Part shown: positions 56,430-64,000 of the stretch, in pieces
Layout of the letters: every line of letters begins with the position of its first letter
How positions within the stretch are numbered: the stretch's first letter is position 1
Notes under the pieces: generated by a model
The model's input: only the letters and a program-made list of their open reading frames with translations
What the model was told of the DNA's origin: nothing
Databases searched by the model: none
Position numbers and translations under genes: made by a program
From: Antedon mediterranea
Lineage: Eukaryota; Echinodermata; Crinoidea; Comatulida; Antedonidae
Reading direction: 5' to 3'
Length of the DNA: 64,000 nucleotides
Assembly (NCBI RefSeq): GCF_964355755.1
Contig: NC_092674.1
Location: 6,637,001-6,701,000, forward strand

Positions 56430-56645
56430 AGCTGAACTCCGGAGGTCAAATGGTTTATCTGTGGCTGCAACACAATCAATTCCACGCCCCTTAACAAACA
56501 CCATGCCGTGGAGACTATTATACATACAGTACATTACTGTTGGTATTTGTCGCAGCCAGACATAAGATCAAATGAATGCTACGAGTTCCTATCTTGGCAG
56601 GGCAAGCTCAGTGTCCTGTTGTTATATTGGCATGCTTCAACATAG
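56430..56645 (+). repeat. G-family repeat (copy 3)
   Basis: GAACTCCGGAGGTCAAATGG, TTTATCTGTGGCTGCAACAC, CGCCCCTTAACAAACACC, GTATTTGTCGCAGCCAGACA and TTCCTATCTTGGCAGGGCAA, then GTCCTGTTGTTATA. Open frames of 68-80 codons cross it and are artefacts. Confidence 0.75.
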
Positions 56646-57380
56646 TAGTAGTAGGGTTACAATTTCCGGCATATATGCCCATGTAGTCTTAGGCAGAAAC
56701 TCAAACCAAAGTGTTTGTATTGTATTTGTATATACTGTATTAATTGGCAAGCTGTCAAGGAGCATCATCAAACTGGAATTTAAACTCCATAAATGACTCA
56801 AGTTTGAGTCAGAAAGTTCTTCGCGTGCAAAGCTAAATAATCATTCCAGATGGAATTGAGTAATTAGAACCGACTTAATGCATGTATTATTACTATCAAA
56901 TGTATACTTTCATCAGTATTGTTTTTCGATTATTTAGGGGAAAATTTATCATGCCATTAAAGATTTGTAAAGAGGATTTGTTTATTTTTTATTTGAAATT
57001 GAATTCATGAACCAAAACAACAATACAGTATTAGTACCAGTTACAGTTCAATTCTTGTGACAATTTTGGGAAAAAAATATCAAAAAGGCTATTCGCAAAC
57101 CTTTGTCAAATGTCATGGGAAGTGCCCATGGGATTATACCTAGTTAATTTAAATACAGTACATTGGAAATAGATTATTACACCACTAATGACCACGCCTA
57201 CACATATCATGGAGGATGCGACTAATTAACTAACAATTATTATATCCAATGATAAATATATCTCTGGAGAGTAAAGAATAAAAAAGTGGCACTGTAAAGT
57301 GGTTTGTTGCTTTGTTTTGCAAACTTGTATATATTGTATAATAGTTAATACCCTTTTCAAAGAGACTAGCAGTGTAAGTG
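56646..57380. other. Unassigned AT-rich sequence
   Basis: No gene or repeat recognised. Confidence 0.4.
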
Positions 57381-57381
57381 T

Positions 57382-57506
57382 TAAGCTCTGTGCCCAAATA
57401 TGGTAGTGATATGCCCAAATATGATAGTGATCTGACATCATCATGTCCATATATGGACACATTGCATTTTTTGTCACAAAAAGTTTGATAGTGTAGACAG
57501 AGCCTT
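57382..57506 (+). mobile_element. A-family MITE, left arm deleted
   Basis: TAAGCTCTG is joined directly to TGCCCAAATATGGTAGTGAT, so the TCTACACTATCAAAC stretch has been deleted. The right arm (GTCACAAAAAGTTTGATAGT, GTAGACAGAGCC) is intact. Confidence 0.85.
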
Positions 57507-57639
57507 ATAAATAATAGGCCTGGCTGGATACAGGATTGCATTGAGAGAACATTCAGTACACCTATGTCAGAGTTGGACAAAACACCTGATCAATTACCGT
57601 AGCTCCCTAATACAAGGTACATTGTAATAACATATGATC

Positions 57640-57705
57640 ATGGTAAGCTGGGTTTCCAATTCCAGGATCCTAGGTTCAAATCCTATAATTCTCAATTACT
57701 ACCAC
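57640..57705 (+). repeat. tRNA-like fragment
   Basis: GTAAGCTGGGTTTCCAATTC and a B-box-like CTAGGTTCAAATCCTA suggest a SINE relic. The A box is poor and there is no second copy. Confidence 0.3.
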
Positions 57706-58924
57706 AGGGTCTTATCACACACAAAAGTGTCAAAAGCATTACAAGATTAGTATTCAGAAATTATATATGCCAGAAAAATGCTTTCAGTTGACAATGCATG
57801 TTAAAAGTCGTATGACATAAGTTATTCTTACGAACCACAATCATATTTAATAACAGATTACCTATTCTCTGAGGAACTCTTTATTTTTATTAATACAATA
57901 TACTTTTTTTACAATCAATCATAAAGGTGATGACGTAAATGACCCATTATTAGGATTTCATACGATTTATTGATAGTTAAACTTTTAAACTATTAGTGGG
58001 CTTGGTAATGCTAATGGTTTTATATCTAATAAAAGAGCAATACTGTATATTATAGTGCGCATGCCCCAACATACAACCACCACCACTGATCTCTCACTCT
58101 CGCAGCAGAGCATTTGGCTTGGTTAATTCAGGTAAACATATGCATGACATAGACCAAATGTTAGATACAGACACAATTGAAGACAGCGGCTATAGATGGA
58201 GACAATGGTATTACTTGTGACGAGTAAAACGACACATAAAGGAAATACGCCAAACGTCTTGCAGTTATAATACCATGCAACATTTTCTAAAATTCTTTAG
58301 TTCGCAATATGATAATAGTTTAATCCCCTCACATTAAAATACTTTGTCAATTAAACCAAGGTAAAGAATAACACTTTCTGCATCTTTTGAAAGTTCTACT
58401 TGCCCGAGGGGCAAGCAACCATGTATCTTCAAACCTCAAACAATGTATCTATTTCCTCACATACTGTGATTCTTTGCTTTACTGTAATATCTTACATATT
58501 TCTTTGAAGCACAGAGTAGGCCTTGAGATTCTTAGTGTTGGCTTTATTGAGTAAACTTTACTTTGGCTTTAGGCTGTAGCCAGCAGTACGGTTGGTAAGG
58601 TTTTAACCTGACCACTTTTTTAGTCTTTGACAACCACGTGGGATGCACAGGGGATTGTTCCCTTTTCTTGTGGCAACCGCACCACTTTAATTCCTGTGGC
58701 TACATCACTGTTTTAGAGTCCCTCAGCCTGCACTTTGTCTCTCACTAATAATTTTAAACCATTTAAACTTCTCTGTATCCTCTTAGTTGGAGTTTACATG
58801 AGTACAATAACTGGTACAATAACTGTTACAGTATAAGCAAGGTGACAGTTGATTTTCATTCCTCTCAAAGACTGTACAGACAAGGAGTGGCGACTTCTTG
58901 GTTTTTGGTATAATATAATATACT
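57706..58924. other. Unassigned sequence
   Basis: No gene or repeat recognised. Confidence 0.4.
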
Positions 58925-58925
58925 C

Positions 58926-58985
58926 AGAGGTGGATCCAGGATTTGAAATAGGGTGGGGGGGTGGTAGGTCCCAGGGCATAAAAAT
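58926..58985 (+). repeat. Short repeat end shared with 61.8 kb
   Basis: GAGGTGGATCCAGGATTTGA then AATAGGGTGGGGGGG matches, inverted, 61787-61866. The pattern resembles the terminus of an unidentified DNA transposon. Confidence 0.5.
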
Positions 58986-59249
58986 GGCATATTGTAGGTG
59001 CCAAACTGAAAATAGTGTCCTATCTTTTGCATTACAATTAGCAAAATTTAGTGGCCAAAAAATCCACCTATGGTACTAGGTGAATCCTGGAACAGTAGGC
59101 ACCCATTACTACTGTTAAATTGGTGGAGTCTACATTTTAACCAAAACACCAGGTGACTCATCACAAGCCATTTAGGATACATACACTATACCTCTGCATA
59201 TATCACACTAAAATGCAGTTTCCAAAAATAATTATGCCAATAAACAATA

Positions 59250-59368
59250 GTGTACCCCATCTTTGGGACATCCCTATTATTAATCTATTAAGGAGATATT
59301 ATTAAGGGCCACCCACATTAAGGGGACACTTTGGTCATGTAGGTTTCCCCCTAACAGGCTACAGTTTT
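59250..59368 (-). mobile_element. D-family MITE, degraded
   Basis: CCCATCTTTGGGACATCCCT, ATTATTAAGGGCCACCC and ACATTAAGGGGACACTTTGG are reversed D units. Confidence 0.55.
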
Positions 59369-60284
59369 CTAGTTTTCACTGTGCTCCTTTAAATCCAAAA
59401 ATAATTTTTACGAAGTATCTTCCGTAACTACAAATGAAATACATTATCTGTTATTGAAGAGAATAAAAAAATTAAAATCAACGCCACACAGAGAGGTTCT
59501 GATCTAAACATGACTAACACAAGCTATAAATACTAACAATACAAATTGATGATTTACAGATAATGCAACAAAATAAAATATGGATAACAGATGTACAACG
59601 CTAATACGTGATGACGTCAATAAAAAAAAAATGTGACAAGTCTAGTCTTTGCGTGTATTGATTGACTGGCGGTTCGATATCTGAAGTAGAACGGATAAAC
59701 TCACTTACCGAAGATAAGTGTGGTAGATATAAAGGACAAGTGTAATGCGAGTAGACTTTGTCGTATTGTGTCTTAACACGGCTTAAAAGGAAAAACACAT
59801 GACATACAGAGAAGGAATGCGAAAAGACAGTAGGAGGAACCAGTTATTTTGACCCTGGATTAAAGGCTAATCTTTTAAAATAAATCTGATAATCCTTTGT
59901 GGATTAACAGTGCATTGGCACATGCAAATACCAGACTAACAACAATTCAAGTTTAATAGCTAGATAACAGTGATTTAATTGTTTGTTTATGAACAGTTAA
60001 AAACCTTTTAACGATTGTATCAAGATCATTAAATTAGACGAAGAGGATACTTATAAATAATCTTGATATTTCAAATAATTTTTGTATTGTTACGATATCA
60101 ATAAAGTCTTACTTCAGTTTTCGTTATGTAATTTTTTATTTTTTTTGAAAAGGCACTGCATGAAAGGGGGTTTGTTCAAACCATCATAAAACTCTCCCCA
60201 AAACCCCTCCTATGGGCCTGCATACATAGTCAAGATATTAATTGCCCTGAACAATTTTTGATGCAACATTGTTTTCAATTTCAA
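59369..60284. other. Unassigned AT-rich sequence
   Basis: A CRE-like TGACGTCA lies at ~59611 and a donor-like GGTAAGTGAG on minus near 59705. They are not linked to a supported reading frame. Confidence 0.35.
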
Positions 60285-60670
60285 TTAATGAATATTTATA
60301 ATAACCAATATATATCATATTCATATTGTCATGCTGTTATACTATTCCATACCTTTACATCATCAAAAACACTAATATAATAATTACGGTTTTTAGTAAT
60401 GGATATGACATCAGTCATTTTAAAAAATTGCAATTATTGAATATTTATGAATATATTTATGAATATATATAATATAATAATTACGGTTTTTTAGTAATGG
60501 ATTGTCACCAGTTTTTTTTTTATTTCAATTAATGAATATTTATAACCAATATATATATATATATATATAACTTTTATACTCTCGTACTGTTGTACTATTC
60601 TATACCATTACATCATCAAAAACACTAATATAATAATTACGGCTTTTTAGTATGGATACGTCACCAGTCG
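60285..60670 (+). repeat. AT-rich tandem repeat, ~100-240 bp units
   Basis: AATATAATAATTACGGTTTT plus TAGTAATGGAT occurs at ~60375, ~60471 and ~60629. TTCAATTAATGAATATTTAT plus AACCAATATATAT occurs at ~60280 and ~60525. ACATCATCAAAAACAC occurs twice. Confidence 0.8.
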
Positions 60671-61740
60671 TTCGCATACCACCTACGCATCTATTAATAG
60701 CATCCTTCAACAATACATTAACCTCATATTGGCCTCCATATGCTTTAACAGTTTTAATCATCAATCATGACAATTTATATTTATTCATTTAATATGAACA
60801 AACAACACCCCCACTTGTGTACTTTTTAATGTTTTTTACATAGATTTTTAAGTAAATTACGAGATGAGCTTAGTGGTGCGCTAAAAGCAGTAGCGGTGAT
60901 AATAATACGAATCATTTATATCGCAGATATTGTGAAACAAATGTACTTTGATGCATGTCAGCGATTCGTGGACATTTGTTTTCCAATTATAGGTCAATAA
61001 TTATTCCAATTAATGATGCTATTAAAAAAATATTAATGGTTTGTTTTGTGTACTAAGACTAAGCTATCAACTCTTTAAAATATTATCTTTTCTGATACTC
61101 ACTTTAGAAGTGTTCGATGATAAAACAACAATTTATTTTCTGTTGCACATGAGCACATCAATTTCAGTGAATGTCACTGGTCAGTGAAAAGACTTACTAC
61201 CCAGGTTAAGGTGCAATTATTTTTTCCTCAACAAAGGCCATGGATACTTTTTACCATTGTTCGCACATGGATAGATTGACTATGGTTTAAGTAGTGTAGC
61301 CGACATGTATCAAGACAATACTGTACATGAGCGCTAATAGCGCCCCCACCAAAAAACAACCAAGTTCTCGCTCTATTAAAGAAACCTCAATTTCTTTTTT
61401 CATGAATTATGTTTAAAAAAATCACAAAACATACAGTAATATATTTTTTCATTTTAATCAAATTGTCAAAATTGTTGGAACAAATAAACAAACTTACCTT
61501 ACTGTAATTTTAATCAAAATTGTAGATTAATTTCTGAATCTACAATACGTACGTCAGTTGAATATTGCTGGGAGGCATTATAATTTCGCTTGTTGTGCTC
61601 ATCTTTGATAGTTTAATGACAGAAAGTTTCAAATTTATTTTTACCTTGACTTGTATGTATCACTTTTCTAGAAGAAACAAACAAAATAAGCCTTAATGCT
61701 ACTAAGGTATCTACTCATGAAATTTCTTATTTGAATGAAA
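60671..61740. other. Unassigned AT-rich sequence
   Basis: No gene or repeat recognised. Confidence 0.4.
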
Positions 61741-61743
61741 GCT

Positions 61744-61786
61744 TTAAGCTCTGTCTACACTTTCAAACTTTATGTGACAAAAAATG
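61744..61786 (+). mobile_element. A-family MITE, left end only
   Basis: TTAAGCTCTGTCTACACTTT, CAAACTTTATGTGACAAAAA, then an abrupt switch to unrelated sequence. Confidence 0.75.
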
Positions 61787-61866
61787 CCAGCCGGCCAGTC
61801 CCCCTCTAAAATTTCACCAATTTTAGGCTCTGGGCCTCCTATTTCAAAATCCTGGATCCACTACTG
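61787..61866 (-). repeat. Short repeat end, inverted relative to 58.9 kb
   Basis: GGCCTCCTATTTCAAAATCC then TGGATCCACTACTG is the inverse of 58926-58985, and abuts the truncated A copy. Confidence 0.5.
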
Positions 61867-61931
61867 TAAAGCTGATTAAGAGAAACAAAATTAAATTGGC
61901 TCTTGGTACTGTATGTTACTAAAAATATAAT

Positions 61932-61936
<5 letters not shown>

Positions 61937-61966
<30 letters not shown>

Positions 61967-62144
61967 CCAAAGGCAAATTACTGAAAAAAATGACAATGCT
62001 GTGGGTATCAGTGGCTGGATCTCAATGGAGATACAAAATAAAAGCTTTTATTTTGTATCTCCATTGAGATCCAGCCACTGATACCCACAGAATTGTCATT
62101 TTTTCAGTAATTTGCCTTTGGATTTATATATATATATATATATG
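61937..62144. mobile_element. Near-perfect palindrome inside (TA)n
   Basis: (TA)n tracts flank two arms of ~80 bp with no spacer. The left arm is ATCCAAAGGCAAATTACTGA, TGACAATGCTGTGGGTATCA, GTGGCTGGATCTCAATGGAG, ATACAAAATAAAAGCTT. The right arm is its reverse complement except for about one substitution and one A/T-run length difference. The centre is AAGCTT at 62042-62047. A related single arm lies at 33046-33105. Confidence 0.93.
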
Positions 62145-63280
62145 AACAGCTTTAACCTTTATAGTCTCCAATCCAATCTATTTCATTAATCTTCTGTGGT
62201 CTCATCTTTTGTAACATAATTTAAATTGTACATGCACACAATTAAACACACTTTAATAGCAGTTACAAAGTAACAAAAACTTACAATGATAATAAAAATG
62301 GTCATAAAAGTAAAGTGATACATTGTCAAATATCATCGTAGAAACACAATAGCATAGAAAATAACAATTGGAATACAGTGTGGGAATTAGGTTATGTAAT
62401 TAGCAATCACAAAAATATTTGTGAATGAGTATCTCCTGGTAATAGTCTCTTTTCAAATTTTCATCAAATATGGTAGCTATGAGACAAATAGGGGGCGCAC
62501 TGTCAAATTTACGGACAGCTATACTTCTGGTCGTTAGCATCTTGATGTTTGTTGTTGCACACATCATATACGGTGTAAGTGAAGTAAGTTGATCAAATTT
62601 GTAGGCGTGATGACATCATCAAAATGAAAATGGTGGAAACTTATGAGAAAGTGAATTGGCTGAGCAAGCACATATTAAAATTGAAAGAAAATTGTTCATG
62701 TTGAAACATCTTGATGTTTTTTGCACACATTAAGGAAAAACCTAGGAGAAGCACAAAGGTTACATATTTCCCCTTTTGACAAACAGCTAAAATGAAATTA
62801 TGAACTAATTTTATGTATCTACTTTTTACAGACTATATTATACTGAATAGCATTCCCTCATTTTAAAATATCACTAACTGATTAACTGAAAAATACCAGA
62901 ATGTTGATTTAATAGTAATTATGCAGTGGCTTAACGTCTATGAGGGCTCACTGCCTAAATCCATGGCTTAAGGGGCCTCAGAGCATCTCAGCCACAATGC
63001 AACTATGCAAAATGCTAAAACAAGGGATCTTTTCCTCCTGCATTATGCCACTTTTGCACTACTGTATATGGGGATTTAGCTTTAAATACAATAGAATGGC
63101 AAACATGTTACATATTTTATTAGTGTTTTAACTGAAGGAATAAATCTCTGTTTTCATCAAACAAAACCAGAATTTGAGACTAAAACAAATACTAGAACAT
63201 ACATTAAAGAAACCAATCTTCATTGCAAATTGGAGTCAAGTAAGCTATCACTACCCCAATCCATTCACTAACCTTCTCAA
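62145..63280. other. Unassigned AT-rich sequence
   Basis: A short repeat, ATCTTGATGTTT-TTGCACACAT, occurs at ~62541 and ~62706. No gene recognised. Confidence 0.4.
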
Positions 63281-63455
63281 AGATGCAATCACAAGACAAA
63301 CATATACAAGATGCTCTACATAAACAAAGTCTTATTAAAGTCTTTGGGAGTGGAGTTGTAATTTGTCAGAAAAAATCCTGACATATGACAGGACTTGAAC
63401 CTAGGACATTTGAATTGGTAGCCAAGCATCATAACCACCAAGCCACAACTACATG
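63281..63455 (-). mobile_element. tRNA-derived SINE, family 1 (copy 2)
   Basis: On the minus strand: TGTGGCTTGGTGGTTATGAT (A-box region), CCTAGGTTCAAGTCCTGTC (B box GGTTCAAGTCC), then CTCCACTCCCAAAGACTT, TGTTTATGTAGAGCATCTTG and TATATGTTTGTCTTGTGATT. Its boxes are better preserved than those of the copy at 486. Confidence 0.78.
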
Positions 63456-64000
63456 TTATAATTAATACAGCATACAAAAATCAAAATCTCACTATTTGTA
63501 AGGTGTGAATAACTTGACAACTAACCTTTACCTGCCTATTGTTACAAACACAAATGGATTGGAATATATATTATGTGTGGGATACATTGGCCAATTGTCT
63601 GCTATTCCGGTTTACTGATTACTCCGGATAATTAAATTTCTATTGAGCTTTACTTTCCCATGAAAGTTATATTAAAAAATAGGCCTCATATTATCTTTTC
63701 GATTTGGTGTTAAGTCACCTAGAACTTGTCTATATCATCCTTTTGTTAATAACTTCAAAGCAGAAAGAATATGCTTTACATTTCATGACACTTGAATGAT
63801 AAAGGGAATTAATTAGGTTGAGAAGTTGGAAAGTTTGTGCTTTTAAAGCCTACAGTAGCACTAGGTGAATGTATCTTTGCGAGTCAAACAATTTAGCAGA
63901 GAAAGAACAGAAAGAATTGTGCCATACTTTAAAAAGAGTGAATAGCTGTAATTTTCATTTTTATCACTTTTTTGTTTGAAAGAATTTTAAGTTTTGGATG
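63456..64000. other. Unassigned AT-rich sequence
   Basis: No gene or repeat recognised up to the window end. Confidence 0.4.

Noticed and set aside
59601-59798. Coding exon on minus ending at GGTAAGTGAG
   Set aside because: The donor is good, but the frame has no ATG. The ATG next to it hits a stop after five codons, and a single donor match is common by chance.

Overview
The window is AT-rich (about two thirds A+T) nuclear DNA from a metazoan, almost certainly an intergenic or intronic stretch of a marine invertebrate. There is no dense prokaryotic-style coding. There are several tRNA-derived SINEs, many short palindromic (MITE-like) elements in multiple divergent copies, and many minisatellites. 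The very frequent AGGCCT/TAGGCCTA motif and the repeat style look most like an echinoderm or other deuterostome invertebrate to me. That placement is an impression from memory of such genomes, not something the window proves.

No complete protein-coding gene can be supported. Every long open frame either lies in a tandem repeat whose unit lacks stop codons (1.1-2.3, 34.6-35.2, 38.1-38.4, 49.8-50.2 kb) or crosses a dispersed repeat. The best coding candidate is one possible exon at 47498-47699, which ends in a good splice donor. Weaker candidates are a 105-codon frame at 17003-17320 (minus) and a tiny ATG-plus-donor exon at 31858-31888.

Layout. 0-2.4 kb: a SINE, a palindromic MITE and a 33-bp minisatellite. 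2.4-11 kb: sparse sequence with scattered MITEs, a CpG-rich minisatellite (9.6-9.85 kb) and a run of three B-family MITEs (10.6-11.05 kb). 11.7-12.7 kb: a ~115-bp tandem array. 13.1-17.8 kb: a SINE with a conserved central domain, two A-family MITEs side by side, a C-family element, a Ser/Leu-tRNA-like SINE and short tandem duplications. 18.7-21.1 kb: B elements nested inside one another and inside a D element. 22.5-32.4 kb: sparse, with minisatellites at 25.7-26.6, 27.4-27.65, 28.1-28.5, 30.65-30.9 and 32.0-32.37 kb. 33-38.9 kb: C, SINE, D+A nest, E pair, F and two large minisatellites. 40.1-41.8 kb and 48.5-49.2 kb: two D elements whose internal 17-bp unit has expanded into satellite-like arrays. 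42.4-48.1 kb: C fragments, a SINE, B, and a palindrome beside the candidate exon. 49.8-64 kb: a 15-bp minisatellite, then mostly featureless AT-rich DNA with scattered A, B, D and G copies, a (TA)n-flanked palindrome at 61.9-62.1 kb and a final SINE.

The element families are working labels defined by comparing copies within the window. A: palindromic MITE (TCTACACTATCAAAC ends, ~13 copies). B: CGCAACG-rich MITE with CCCACTAGCGACG ends (~12 copies). C: MITE with TTAAAGATGTATTGTCCCC ends. D: MITE with ACAGTAGAACC-type ends and internal 17-bp GTGTCCCCTTAATAGGG units. E: CCCCTTTCTCACAG-ended MITE. F: GTGTCATAGGC-ended MITE. G: unclassified ~190-bp repeat. All appear non-autonomous. No transposase or reverse transcriptase reading frame is visible, so any mobilising enzyme must lie elsewhere.
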